This document shows, piece by piece, positions 8,639-17,003 of a stretch of 64,000 nucleotides of DNA. The position numbers and the translations under genes are program-made. Each line of letters opens with the position of its first letter. Positions within the stretch are counted from its first letter, which is position 1. The stretch covers positions 434,001 through 498,000 of the forward strand of contig JAXMAO010000002.1 of the NCBI GenBank assembly GCA_046350375.1. The letters are read 5' to 3'. Source of the stretch: JAXMAO01 sp046350375 (GTDB taxonomy: Bacteria; Planctomycetota; Phycisphaerae; UBA1845; UTPLA1). The notes below the pieces were generated by a model. The model was not told the DNA's origin, did not search any database, and worked only from the letters and a program-made list of their open reading frames with translations.

Positions 8639-10027
8639 TCATTTCCCGATGCAGAATCGGCGAAAGACTCGCTCGAGCAGGTCATCGGGAGGGATGGCGC
8701 CCGCCAGCGGCGCAAGCCGGTCGGCGGCCTCGTGCAGGTCAAACGCGATCAGCTCAGCCTGCGCGACCAGCGCATCCGGCTGTGTGGCCCGCGCCATGGC
8801 CGAGCGCGCCGCTTCGCCGGCCGCCCGCAACGCCGCGCAGAACTCGGCCGCGAGCGTGAACTGCGCGGCGCCGCGCTCGGCGCTTTGAGCGTTCAGCCGC
8901 GCGGCGATGGCGCCCGGCAGTGCGTCGCAGCCTGCGCCGCTAAGGGCCGAGACAATCGCGCCCGGGCAGTCGAGGCTGGCGAGCCACGCCTGCGCCGCGG
9001 CGCGCTGCGCTGGCGACATTCGGTCGGCCTGGTTGACGACGACGAAGTCGGCCTCGCGCGGCGGAGTGGGCAGCGGGCTGGCGGCGCCGTCGACCACGAA
9101 CAGCCACAGGTCAGCGAACCGGGCCGCACGAGCGGCGGCGCGCGTCGCGGCCTGGTCGAGCGCCTCGGGCGCCGCGACGTCGCCGGCCGAATCGAGCAGC
9201 AGCGCCGTGCCGCGCGGCAGCGCCAGCGGCGCGGCCAGCACGTCGCGCGTGGTGCCCGCGCGCGGCGCCACGATGGCGCGCGGCCGCCCGCACAGGCGAT
9301 TCAGGAGCGTGCTTTTTCCGGCGTTGGCCGGCCCCGTCAGCAGCACCGCCGGGGGCTGGCCAAACCGCTCGTCGCTGACCGCCGCGGCTGAGGTGGCCTC
9401 GAGATCGGTCGCGACCCGCGCGAGCCGGTCGCGCAGCTCGCCGGGCGTGATGAACTCGATCGGCTCGTCGGCGAAATCGAGCGCGCCTTCGACCAGCGAC
9501 AGCAGGTCGAGCAGCGACTCGCGCGCGGCCGCCGCAACCCCCGCCACGCGGGCCGAGCCGGCGCGGTGCGCGGCGGCGAGCTGTTCGTCGGTCCGCGCGG
9601 CAATCAGCGCCGCGACGGCCTGCGCCGCCTCCCAGTCCAGTGCGCCGGCCAGATAGGCGCGGGCCGTGAACTCGCCGGGACCGGCCAGCCGTGCCCCGGC
9701 CTCGACCAGCGCGTCCAGCAGCAGCGCCAGCACGCCCGGCGCGCCGCACAGGTGCAACTCCACGAGGTCGTCGCGCGTATAGCTGCGCGGCCGGCGGAAG
9801 AGTATCGCGCTGGCGGGCAGGTCGGTCCCGGCGACGCGGACGTGGCCGACCAGCCGGCGCCACGCCGGCGCGGCATCCAGGCTGGCGTCGCGGGTCGGCC
9901 CGGCATCGAGACGGAAGACCTCGGCCGCCAGCGCCACGGCGCGTGGTCCAGACAGCCGAACGATGCCGCGCGGCGCGGGCGGCGCCGGCGAGCTGACGGC
10001 GACGATGGTATCGGCGGTGTCGAACAT
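8639..10027 (-). CDS. mnmE: tRNA modification GTPase MnmE
   Basis: 462 residues, the usual length for MnmE (TrmE). With MnmG it places the carboxymethylaminomethyl group on the wobble uridine of some tRNAs. The N-terminal tetrahydrofolate-binding domain shows DTIVAVSS...GIVRLSGP, RSYTRDDLVELHLCG and PGEFTARAYLAGALDWEAA. The inserted G domain has a P-loop GPANAGKSTLLNRL near residue 235 and switch GTTRD. The protein ends FCIGK, matching the C-x-G-K tail with the catalytic-site cysteine. Two G motifs deviate: DSAG in place of DTAG, and NQAD where NKxD is usual. ATG at 10027 was chosen since it begins the conserved DTI segment; it has no strong Shine-Dalgarno and a TAGAAT hexamer only 13 bases upstream (10041-10046), so the leader may be very short. 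No mnmG lies in the window. Confidence 0.93.
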   Translation of the reverse strand: MFDTADTIVAVSSPAPPAPRGIVRLSGPRAVALAAEVFRLDAGPTRDASLDAAPAWRRLVGHVRVAGTDLPASAILFRRPRSYTRDDLVELHLCGAPGVLALLLDALVEAGARLAGPGEFTARAYLAGALDWEAAQAVAALIAARTDEQLAAAHRAGSARVAGVAAAARESLLDLLSLVEGALDFADEPIEFITPGELRDRLARVATDLEATSAAAVSDERFGQPPAVLLTGPANAGKSTLLNRLCGRPRAIVAPRAGTTRDVLAAPLALPRGTALLLDSAGDVAAPEALDQAATRAAARAARFADLWLFVVDGAASPLPTPPREADFVVVNQADRMSPAQRAAAQAWLASLDCPGAIVSALSGAGCDALPGAIAARLNAQSAERGAAQFTLAAEFCAALRAAGEAARSAMARATQPDALVAQAELIAFDLHEAADRLAPLAGAIPPDDLLERVFRRFCIGK

Positions 10028-10100
10028 GCAGCCACGCCGCATTCTATCGCGGCGGCGCGGCCAGACGCGCGGGCCGGCGCGGGTTAGCGCGCCATCGCAT

Positions 10101-10120
10101 GGCAAAGCTGGAGCTTTGCC
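10101..10120. repeat. Palindromic hairpin, possible REP-like element
   Basis: GGCAAAGCT and AGCTTTGCC pair perfectly over 9 bases around a 2-base loop, in the gap between a lipoprotein gene stop and the mnmE start. It is lower in GC than its surroundings. Such compact palindromes between genes are often dispersed repeats; only this copy was noticed in the window. Confidence 0.5.
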
Positions 10121-10149
10121 CTACCCGGGAAGACGATACAGACGCAACG

Positions 10150-10701
10150 TTAGCGCGTCTTGAATTCGACCTGGGCGGTCTCGCTGTGGTCGGCCCGCAC
10201 GGTCAGCAGCAGCTTGTACTTCATGCCCGGCCGCAGCGTCACGCCCGAGACTTCCTGGCTGGTGAGGTTGGTGACGCGGAAGTTCCCGCCGGGGTTGCCG
10301 AGGTCGTACTCGGTGTCGGGCTTCATTTGTGCGTCAGGGTTGTTGGTGTCGCGCGCCACGACGGTGAATTCGGCCTGGTGCGAGTAGTCGGCCTCATACT
10401 CCTGGTAGATCGACACCAGCACCATGGTGATGCGCCCGAGCTTGCCGGGGTCCTGAATGCTGAAGCGCAGCCGCGGCGCCACGCCGACCGGCGATTTCAC
10501 CTTCCAGTTCGAGTAACCGGTGACGGCCTTCTTGAGCTTGTTCTGCTCGGCCGGCTCGCCGTCCACCGACAGGCTGAGGTGGGTGTCGTGCTTGGAGAGA
10601 TTGAAGGCCATCCGCGCGCCGGTCATGCCGGCGCCGTAGTCGCTGCAACCGATCGACACAAACGGGGCCACTGCCACCAGGAACAGGCTTGATCGACGCA
10701 T
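10150..10701 (-). CDS. Probable lipoprotein of unknown function
   Basis: 183 residues. The N-terminus MRRSSLFLVAVAPFVSIGC is a signal peptide ending in a cysteine that could be lipidated, although the lipobox (V-S-I-G-C) is not ideal because serine sits at -3. The rest is soluble and beta-rich (GRITMVLVSIYQEYEADY, RPGMKYKLLLTVRAD), suggesting a small periplasmic or outer-membrane beta-sandwich. GGAGAG lies 8 bases before the ATG at 10701. The aquaporin gene upstream is on the same strand 63 bases away, so co-transcription is possible. I do not recognise a family. Confidence 0.75.
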   Translation of the reverse strand: MRRSSLFLVAVAPFVSIGCSDYGAGMTGARMAFNLSKHDTHLSLSVDGEPAEQNKLKKAVTGYSNWKVKSPVGVAPRLRFSIQDPGKLGRITMVLVSIYQEYEADYSHQAEFTVVARDTNNPDAQMKPDTEYDLGNPGGNFRVTNLTSQEVSGVTLRPGMKYKLLLTVRADHSETAQVEFKTR

Positions 10702-10764
10702 GAGGCAACTCTCCAGGGAAATTCTCATCCGCCTCGGCCGGTCCGCCCGGACCGCGCGGCGGAG

Positions 10765-11481
10765 CTATTTCTTCTCACGAATGAACGCGTCGTAGACGAC
10801 CGCCGCCAGCACCGCGCCGGCACACGGGCCGACCCAGTAGACCAGTTGCTGCGACCAGAAGACGTTCAGGTGGCCGGTGAAGCTGGCGACCAGCCCCGGG
10901 CCGAAGGTGCGGGCCGGGTTCATCGCCGCGCCGGTGAGCGGGCCGCCCATGAGAATGTCGGCGGCGATCGTCAGGCCGATGCCGAAGCCGCCGATCTTCG
11001 GCGCCCGCGGATCGACGGCCGTGCCGAAGACCGCGGTGACCAGCAGAAACGTCAGGCACGCCTCGACCAGGATGGCGCGGGCGACGGTCAGGTCGGCGCC
11101 GTACGTCGGCGTGCCCAGGCCGGCGCGGCTGATGACCGCGACGCCGTCCACCATCATGTCCTTGAAGATGATCGACAGCAGCGCCCCGGCGACGATGCCG
11201 CCGATGAGCTGCGAGGCGATGTAGCCGATGGCGTCGCCGGGCTTGATGCGGCCGGTGACGAGCATGGCGACGGTGACGGCGGGGTTGAGGTGTCCGCCGG
11301 AGACGTTCATGGTCGCCGAGACGCCGATCGAAAGCGCCAGGCCGTGCGCGATGGCGATGCCGAGCAGCCCGGGGCCGCCAGCCCCGAGCTTGGTATTCAT
11401 GCAGATGACGCCCGCGCCGATGAAACAGAGGAAGAACGTGCCGACGGCCTCGGCGACGCAGCTGGCGGACATGCGATTCAT
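10765..11481 (-). CDS. MIP family channel (aquaporin)
   Basis: 238 residues with six hydrophobic helices and both signature half-helices: HLNPAVT (asparagine 66) and AMNPART (asparagine 188). The arginine after the second NPA is the conserved selectivity-filter residue. Isoleucine, not histidine, seems to occupy the helix 5 filter position (ADILMGG), as in some plant tonoplast channels, so the channel may pass small solutes as well as water. The N-terminus EAVGTFFLCFIGAGV is typical of helix 1. It acts in the cytoplasmic membrane. AGGTG stands 5 bases before the ATG at 11481. Whether it prefers water, glycerol or another neutral solute cannot be decided by eye. Confidence 0.92.
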   Translation of the reverse strand: MNRMSASCVAEAVGTFFLCFIGAGVICMNTKLGAGGPGLLGIAIAHGLALSIGVSATMNVSGGHLNPAVTVAMLVTGRIKPGDAIGYIASQLIGGIVAGALLSIIFKDMMVDGVAVISRAGLGTPTYGADLTVARAILVEACLTFLLVTAVFGTAVDPRAPKIGGFGIGLTIAADILMGGPLTGAAMNPARTFGPGLVASFTGHLNVFWSQQLVYWVGPCAGAVLAAVVYDAFIREKK

Positions 11482-11638
11482 GAGACACCTCGCGAGCAGA
11501 CAGGACCGCGACGGCGCCGTACGCTCGCGGCGGCCGCGCGGCGGGCGACGGTAGGGACGCCGGCGCGGGCTGTCAAGTCGCCGGCGTGACGGCCGGTCGG
11601 TCGGGCCGACGCGGGCGGAAGCCGGGCAGTGCGCCGGC

Positions 11639-11644
11639 TATACT
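11639..11644 (+). promoter_or_regulatory. -10 element before the cupredoxin-like gene
   Basis: TATACT, 66 bases before the ATG at 11711. No good -35 stands 16-18 bases upstream. The same hexamer occurs before the acyl-CoA dehydrogenase gene and before tRNA-Phe. Confidence 0.4.
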
Positions 11645-11710
11645 ACAGACCCCGTGCGAGCGGCCGACGGCGCGGCCGGCGGGGACGATCGGATCGCTCG
11701 AGGAGCAGAC

Positions 11711-12529
11711 ATGCGGCGCGGATGGTGCTGGATCGGCGGACTGGTGGGGGGAATGGTCTCGGCGGCGCTGGGCGGCGTTCCGGCGGCGACGCCGTGTGCC
11801 CCGGCGAGCACGGCGCTGGCGAGCGCCGTCATGGCCCAATCGCGGCGGCGGGTCTTTGCAACCTACCGGCCCGGCACGGTCGAGAAGGGCGGCAAGATCA
11901 CCGGCGTCGTGACCTACACGGGCAAGGTGCCCGATCCGCGCAAGATCGCGATCGTGAAGGACCCGGAGACGTGCGGCAAGCATCCGCCGACGGTGCCGCA
12001 GCTGCGCGTCGACGACAAGGGGCACGTGGCGGACGCGGTGGTGTTTCTCGGCAACATCGCCGCGGGAAAGATGTGGAGCGCGAAGGAGACCGACCTGCAC
12101 GTCGTGAACCAGACGACCTGCGAGTTCGACCCGCACGTGCAGGTCATTCCGATCAAGCTGCCGTTCGACATCGCCAACAACGACCCGGTGGCGCACAACA
12201 TCAAGGCCGACCAGGGCGTGCAGACGCTGTTCAATCATCTGCAGCCGCGGCGCGGCATGCGGACCGAGGAGAAGTTCGAGCAGCCCGGCCTGGTCGAGCT
12301 GCGCTGCAACGTGCATGACTGGATGCGGGCCTATGTCTATGTCGTGCCGCATCCCTACTATGCGGTGACCGGCGCCGACGGGACGTTCACGCTCGAAAAC
12401 GTGCCGCCGGGCAAGTATGACCTGGTGGTGTGGCAGGAGTTTCTCGGCGAGCAGACCTTTGCGGTCGAGCTGACGCCCGAGGGAACGGCGACCGTCGAGG
12501 CCGCGCTGCGGGCGCGCAACGCGGGCTAG
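11711..12529 (+). CDS. Exported cupredoxin-like protein with carboxypeptidase-regulatory-like tail
   Basis: 272 residues with a signal peptide (about residues 1-42). The core (residues about 60-215) looks like a blue-copper fold: histidine 162 in VAHNIK, then C199-N-V-H202-D-W-M205. The H, C, H, M set is the type 1 copper ligand pattern seen in plastocyanin-like proteins related to methylamine-utilization proteins. The last 60 residues (TGADGTFTLENVPPGKYDL) form a small beta sandwich of the carboxypeptidase-regulatory type. GGAGC precedes the ATG at 11711. The next gene, 52 bases on, is a di-haem peroxidase, so the pair is likely co-transcribed and the copper protein may pass electrons to the peroxidase in the periplasm. 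That partnership is inferred from adjacency. Confidence 0.85.
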   Translation: MRRGWCWIGGLVGGMVSAALGGVPAATPCAPASTALASAVMAQSRRRVFATYRPGTVEKGGKITGVVTYTGKVPDPRKIAIVKDPETCGKHPPTVPQLRVDDKGHVADAVVFLGNIAAGKMWSAKETDLHVVNQTTCEFDPHVQVIPIKLPFDIANNDPVAHNIKADQGVQTLFNHLQPRRGMRTEEKFEQPGLVELRCNVHDWMRAYVYVVPHPYYAVTGADGTFTLENVPPGKYDLVVWQEFLGEQTFAVELTPEGTATVEAALRARNAG

Positions 12530-12581
12530 CAGGCCGCACGCGCGGCGGAACACAATCGGAACTCAATCGGGAGCACTCAAC

Positions 12582-13712
12582 ATGATGCGCGGATGGCATC
12601 GTTTCATCGGACTGGTCGGACTGACCCTCATCGGACTCTGCCTGGGCCTGGCGCTGGCGCCGGGCGCCCGCGGCGAAGCACCGCAGGCCGGCAAGCGGCT
12701 CGAACCGCTGCCGCCCGTGCCGGTGCCGGCCGACAACCCGCAGACGGCCGACAAGATCGAGCTGGGGCGTATGCTCTACTTCGATCCGCGGCTGTCGGGC
12801 GACAGCAGCATCGCGTGCGCCAAGTGTCACGCGCCCGAGAAGGGCTTTTCGAACGGCCTGCAGATGTCGGACGCCTATCCGGGCACCAAGCACTGGCGGC
12901 ACGTGCCGACCGTGCTGAACGCGGCCTACGGCAAGGCGCAGTTCTGGGATGGCCGGGCCGGCACGCTCGAGCAGCAGTGCCTCGGGCCGATCGAGGCGCC
13001 GATCGAGATGAACCAGAACTTCGCCCACCTGGTGCACAAGCTCGACGGCATCAAGTACTACCGCGACGGCTTCCGGAAGGTGTTCAACAGCGACGTGACG
13101 ATGGAAAACCTCGCCAAGGCGGTCGCGGCGTTCGAGCGGACGATTGTGTCGAAGGAGGGGCCGGTCGATCGCTACCTGAAGGGCGACAAGGCGGCGCTGA
13201 ACGATTCGCAGCGGCGCGGGATGGAACTGTTCATGGGCACGGCGAACTGCGTCGCCTGCCACCACGGGCCGCTGCTGACCGACGGCGAGTTCCACGCCAC
13301 GGGCGTGCCCGAGATCGAGCCGCTGAAGAAGGAGACCGACCGCATCGCGACGCGGCACTTCTTCGCGGCCGGGCAGAAGTACCCGAACCCCAAGAGCGTG
13401 GCGTCGGATTATGGGCGCGAGCTGATCACCAAGAGCCAGTCGGACCGCGGCAAGTTCAAGACGCCCAGCCTGCGCGAGCTGATGCAGACCGCGCCGTACA
13501 TGCACAACGGGGCGTTCGAGACGCTCGACGACGTGATCGACTTCTACGCCCGCGGCGGCGGCAACATCCCCAACAAGGACCCGCTGCTCAAGCCGTTCAC
13601 GCTGACGAAGGAGCAGCGGGCCGACCTGATCTCGTTTCTCGAGGCGCTCTCGGGCCCGGCGATCCAGATCACCGCGCCCGACCTGCCGAAGAAGGATGAT
13701 GGGACGCTGTAA
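12582..13712 (+). CDS. Di-haem cytochrome c peroxidase family protein
   Basis: 376 residues with a signal peptide (residues 1-31) and two c-type haem sites: CAKCH at 79-83 and CVACH at 223-227. Other family marks are LGRMLYFDPRLSGD before the first site, and FKTPSLRELMQTAPYMHNG near residue 300, carrying the methionine and histidine region of the second haem domain. The family (CcpA/MauG-like) reduces hydrogen peroxide in the periplasm using electrons from small cytochromes or cupredoxins. GGGAG precedes the ATG. Which of the two chemistries (peroxidase or MauG-type oxidation) it does cannot be decided from motifs; its position after a cupredoxin gene supports a redox pair. Length is normal for the family. 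Confidence 0.93.
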   Translation: MMRGWHRFIGLVGLTLIGLCLGLALAPGARGEAPQAGKRLEPLPPVPVPADNPQTADKIELGRMLYFDPRLSGDSSIACAKCHAPEKGFSNGLQMSDAYPGTKHWRHVPTVLNAAYGKAQFWDGRAGTLEQQCLGPIEAPIEMNQNFAHLVHKLDGIKYYRDGFRKVFNSDVTMENLAKAVAAFERTIVSKEGPVDRYLKGDKAALNDSQRRGMELFMGTANCVACHHGPLLTDGEFHATGVPEIEPLKKETDRIATRHFFAAGQKYPNPKSVASDYGRELITKSQSDRGKFKTPSLRELMQTAPYMHNGAFETLDDVIDFYARGGGNIPNKDPLLKPFTLTKEQRADLISFLEALSGPAIQITAPDLPKKDDGTL

Positions 13713-13739
13713 GGCGACGATACGCCGCTAGGCTCGGCC

Positions 13740-14900
13740 CTAGTTGAAGTCGGTCAACTGCTCTTTTCGTGGCGGGGCGAGCGGGCTAAGCCAGGCGCGC
13801 AGCAGCAGATTGCACTCGTCGTGCGTGACGAAGAAGCGGCGCGTGCGGAACGCGTCGGCCACCCGCACCAGCCAGCGATCGCCGCCGCGCAGTTTCGCGA
13901 CGCACAGCACGGCCGCCTGGCGGGCAAACAGCTCGACCTGCCGCCGGCGATGGATCAACCCGCCCGGCACCAGCAGCCAGTGTCGCTTGTCAGCGCTGTA
14001 CCAGCGGGCGTACAGCCACACCGTGGCGACGGCCAGCGCCAGCGCCAGACTCGTCCCAACGGAGGTGCTCGCCGACAAGTCGGCCGCAAATGGCAGGTAA
14101 ATGAAAAACGCGAGCGCCAGAGCCGGCACTGCCCGCGCCGCGATCTGCACGCGAATCTCCCGGCGGTGGCGCTTGCGGGCCTGGTCGTGCCGGACCTGGT
14201 CGGTGGCATCGAGCGTCCGGTTGGCGTCCAGCAACGAATCCCAGCGCACATCGAACTGGTCGCATGGCAGCGGCTCGAACGGAACGGCGATCGGCTCGAT
14301 GGGCGCGGCCGCGCGCTCGGCCGACTCGAAAGGTGTGCGGAACTCGACGCGGCGGTCAGACCGGCCGATGCGATCGAGGCGAATCGTCGTTCCGACGCGT
14401 CCCGACCTCTGCAGCAGCCGCAGCAGTCGGCGCGGGCCGATCGCGCTCTCGAAGAAGCCGATCGGCTCGATCAGTCGACCGATCAGTTCGGGGGTTTGCA
14501 CGGTCGGGTCGCCTATCAGGCGATTCGCGAGCCGGGTCGTCCGCGCGACACGCCAGACGCCGCGTGCGAGCAGGAACAGCCAGCGAATACCCCACACCGT
14601 GGCGACGATGTCCGCGGCGAGCTGGCCCCATTTCGCGCTGCGCTGCGATTCGCAGCCCGCTGATTCGGCCACGAACGCGGCAATCGCCGCCGATGTCGCC
14701 AGCGTCAACATGAGCACCAGGAAATTGGCAATGCAGTAGGCAACGGGCGTCCACAGTGATCGGTTTGGCACGGCGGTGATCAGCTCCGCGCCGGCCGGCG
14801 TGCTGTGGACCACAACGCGGGTGCGGTAATCGTCGCCCGCCACGCGGGCCGCCACATCGGCGATCGCGGCGCGTACCTCGGCGGGCAGTTCGGCGGGCAT
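13740..14900 (-). CDS. Multi-pass membrane protein, unknown
   Basis: 386 residues, no recognised family. Four hydrophobic stretches are visible: about residues 50-78 (VAYCIANFLVLMLTL), 96-118 (ADIVATVWGIRWLFLLA), 256-275 (ALALAFFIYLPFAADL) and 282-300 (LALALAVATVWLYARW). Between the second and third is a soluble segment of about 130 residues, probably cytoplasmic, rich in arginine and acidic residues. The C-terminal 80 residues carry HWLLVPGGLIHRR and FVTHDECNLLLRAWL, a beta-rich piece that might be PH-like. The ATG at 14900 has no strong Shine-Dalgarno; an upstream start at 14999 would overlap the divergent uvrC start. Confidence 0.7.
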   Translation of the reverse strand: MPAELPAEVRAAIADVAARVAGDDYRTRVVVHSTPAGAELITAVPNRSLWTPVAYCIANFLVLMLTLATSAAIAAFVAESAGCESQRSAKWGQLAADIVATVWGIRWLFLLARGVWRVARTTRLANRLIGDPTVQTPELIGRLIEPIGFFESAIGPRRLLRLLQRSGRVGTTIRLDRIGRSDRRVEFRTPFESAERAAAPIEPIAVPFEPLPCDQFDVRWDSLLDANRTLDATDQVRHDQARKRHRREIRVQIAARAVPALALAFFIYLPFAADLSASTSVGTSLALALAVATVWLYARWYSADKRHWLLVPGGLIHRRRQVELFARQAAVLCVAKLRGGDRWLVRVADAFRTRRFFVTHDECNLLLRAWLSPLAPPRKEQLTDFN

Positions 14901-14967
14901 CGTGAAACGCAGTCTACTGGAAGCCGGCCGGCCGCGCGATCGCAGGCCGGACGACGGCGATATGCGA

Positions 14968-14973
14968 TAAAAT
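14968..14973 (+). promoter_or_regulatory. -10-like hexamer directly before uvrC, possible leaderless start
   Basis: TAAAAT ends 6 bases before the uvrC ATG, and no Shine-Dalgarno is present. A transcript from this hexamer would begin at or next to the ATG. No clear -35 is seen. Confidence 0.35.
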
Positions 14974-14979
14974 CCCGGC

Positions 14980-16491
14980 ATGGCCGCGCCCGGCGACATT
15001 CCGCTGCCGCAGATCGATCCGCGGATCGCCGCGCTGCGCGAGCGGATCGCTCACTTTCCGAAGACGCCCGGCGTCTACCTGATGAAAGACGCGGCCGGCG
15101 TCGTGCTGTATGTCGGCAAGGCGAAGGACCTGCGGGCGCGGGTCGCCAGCTACTTCCAGGACTCGGCCGACCTGCTGAACAGTCGCGGGCCGGAGATCGC
15201 CCGCATGGCGGCGATGGCGATCGAGGTGGACTTCCTCGACTGCGAGACCGAGGTGGACGCCCTGCTGACCGAGAACCGGCTCATCAAGGACATCCAGCCG
15301 CCGTTCAACGAGAAGCTGCGCGACGACAAGAGCTTCCCCTATCTCGAAATCACCACCGAAGACGACTTCCCGGGCGTCTTCGTCACCCGCACGCCGCGCG
15401 CCCGCGGAACGAAGCTCTACGGCCCGTTCACCTCGGCGGGCGGCCTGCGCGACGCGCTCAACGCGCTGCAGAAGGTCTTCAAGTTCCGAACCTGCGAGCT
15501 CGAGATTCGCGCCGACGACGACCGGCGGCGGTTCTTCCGGCCGTGCCTGCTGTGGTCGATCAACCAGTGCACCGCGCCGTGCGCCGACCGCATCGGCCCC
15601 GGCGCCTACGCGGCCGACATCGAGCGGCTGAAGCGCTTCCTGGCCAGCAAGCGCAGCGTGGTGCTGCGGCAGATGGAGAAGGAGATGCAGCAGGCGGCGG
15701 CCGAGCTGCGCTTCGAGGACGCGGCCACGCTGCGCGACCGCATGAAGGCGCTCTCGAACCTGAGCCTGGCGGGCGACGTGACCGAGGACGTGCAGCCCGA
15801 GGTGTTCTACATCGATCCGCGGGCCGGGCTGGACCGGCTGGCGAAGGTGCTGGAGCTGGAATCGCCGCCGCGGATCATCGAGGGGATCGACATCGCCAAC
15901 CTGCAAGGCGGCGAGTCGGTCGGCTCGCTGGTCTGCTTCATCGACGGCGTGTCGTTCAAGAGCGGCTACAAGCGGTTCCGCATCAAGACCGTCGCCGGGC
16001 AGGACGACTACGCCATGATCCGCGAGGTGGTGGGGCGGCGCTATCGTCACGCCGGAGAAGGCGAGGAGCTCTACCCCGACGTGGTGCTGATCGACGGCGG
16101 GCTGGGGCAGCTTCACGCGGCGATGGCGCAGTTTGCCGAGATGTTCGTGCGCCCGCCGATGGTGATCGCGCTGGCGAAGCGCGAGGAAGAGCTGTACATC
16201 CAGGCGCGGGCCCGGCCCATCAAGCTGGCGCGGAATGACGCGGCGCTGCGGTTGTTGCAGCAGGTGCGCGACGAGGCCCATCGCTTCGCGCAGCACTATC
16301 ACCACATTCTGCGCCGCAAGCGGATGTTCGACGAGGACGTTGCCGCTGGTCGCGTGCCTCCGGCCCGGCGGCGCGGCGCGGTCGCGCCCGATGCAGATTC
16401 GCCGGCTTCGCGCGCCCAGCCGCCCGCAGCAGATGAGCCGATCGACCCGCCTGCCGTCGACGACGCCGACCCGGGGCCGCCGCTGGAGTGA
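14980..16491 (+). CDS. uvrC: UvrABC excinuclease subunit C, without the usual HhH domain
   Basis: 503 residues. UvrC makes the two incisions in nucleotide excision repair. The GIY-YIG nuclease is at residues 31-110 (GVYLMKD...LYVGKAKDLRARV). The central cysteine region (CLLWSINQCTAPCADRI) and the UvrB-binding UVR helix pair (residues about 217-250, EKEMQQAAAELRFEDAATLRDRMK) follow. The RNase H-like endonuclease domain keeps D304 (GIDIANLQGG), D372 (LIDGGLGQ) and H434 (DEAHRF). Typical UvrC is about 600 residues and ends with tandem helix-hairpin-helix DNA-binding motifs; here, after RRKRMFDE near residue 455, only a proline- and alanine-rich acidic tail follows. The start lacks a Shine-Dalgarno. 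Identity is secure; activity without HhH is inferred. Confidence 0.95.
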   Translation: MAAPGDIPLPQIDPRIAALRERIAHFPKTPGVYLMKDAAGVVLYVGKAKDLRARVASYFQDSADLLNSRGPEIARMAAMAIEVDFLDCETEVDALLTENRLIKDIQPPFNEKLRDDKSFPYLEITTEDDFPGVFVTRTPRARGTKLYGPFTSAGGLRDALNALQKVFKFRTCELEIRADDDRRRFFRPCLLWSINQCTAPCADRIGPGAYAADIERLKRFLASKRSVVLRQMEKEMQQAAAELRFEDAATLRDRMKALSNLSLAGDVTEDVQPEVFYIDPRAGLDRLAKVLELESPPRIIEGIDIANLQGGESVGSLVCFIDGVSFKSGYKRFRIKTVAGQDDYAMIREVVGRRYRHAGEGEELYPDVVLIDGGLGQLHAAMAQFAEMFVRPPMVIALAKREEELYIQARARPIKLARNDAALRLLQQVRDEAHRFAQHYHHILRRKRMFDEDVAAGRVPPARRRGAVAPDADSPASRAQPPAADEPIDPPAVDDADPGPPLE

Positions 16492-16621
16492 GCGCGTTCG
16501 CGAGGGCCGCGGGACGCGCCGGCCGCACTTGTGAAGCTGGTGAATTTCCCCACTCCGAACCCGAATTGCGCTGGATTGCCCAACTGAATCGCGCGAACGG
16601 CGTCTGCGGGCCGCGGACCGC

Positions 16622-16637
16622 TGGCACGCGGTTTGCT
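16622..16637 (+). promoter_or_regulatory. Consensus sigma-54 (-24/-12) promoter for the 65-residue peptide gene
   Basis: TGGCACG, four bases, then TTGCT: a full match to the TGGCACG-N4-TTGCW consensus, with exactly 10 bases between the GG (16623-16624) and GC (16635-16636) elements. The predicted transcript start is near 16648, giving a leader of about 60 bases. An inverted octamer, CGTTCGCG at 16495-16502 and CGCGAACG at 16592-16599, lies upstream and might be an activator site; that is speculation. Confidence 0.75.
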
Positions 16638-16706
16638 CAGACCCCAGTCAACTCAGCCAACCTCCCCGCGGACGGCTGATGTGGATACGCGTAAGGAGTA
16701 ATTCCC

Positions 16707-16904
16707 ATGACACGTTTCGATTGGCTCGCGGACATCCTGCGACAATGGATGCAGATCATCGATTTCTTCCGACAGATCCCGATCCCGTTCCCCAAGCCGT
16801 GGCCGGACCCGGGCTGTCTCAGCTGCCCGTTCACCGACCTGCTCGGCGGCATCGGCCAGGTGATCGGCCAGGCCATCGGCGGACTCGGCGGCATGGCCGG
16901 GTAA
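16707..16904 (+). CDS. Small 65-residue peptide, sigma-54-controlled, unknown
   Basis: A 65-codon frame with AAGGAG 8 bases before its ATG, a consensus sigma-54 promoter 70 bases upstream and a strong terminator 100 bases downstream. Residues 1-23 (DWLADILRQWMQIIDFFRQ) can form an amphipathic helix; 24-36 are proline-rich (IPIPFPKPWPDPG); 37-40 are C-L-S-C; 45-65 are glycine-rich and hydrophobic with GxxxG spacing (LLGGIGQVIGQAIGGLGG). No signal peptide or known family is apparent. It may be membrane-active, a bacteriocin-like peptide or a small regulator, but no transporter, protease or immunity gene adjoins. Promoter, ribosome site and terminator together make it very likely to be expressed; function is unknown. 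Confidence 0.75.
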   Translation: MTRFDWLADILRQWMQIIDFFRQIPIPFPKPWPDPGCLSCPFTDLLGGIGQVIGQAIGGLGGMAG

Positions 16905-17003
16905 CCCCACGCGACGGCGCCGCCGGCTGCCCCCGGTGAGCTGCCCCGCGGACAGACTCAGACGCCTGCTTCGAATTTCTGACTCCTTCTCCCAAACGCT
17001 CCA

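Noticed and set aside
16844..16904. Double-glycine bacteriocin leader in the 65-residue peptide
   Set aside because: LLGG at residues 45-48 resembles a leader end, but the preceding residues do not fit the leader consensus and no peptidase-transporter gene is nearby, so it is not called a bacteriocin.
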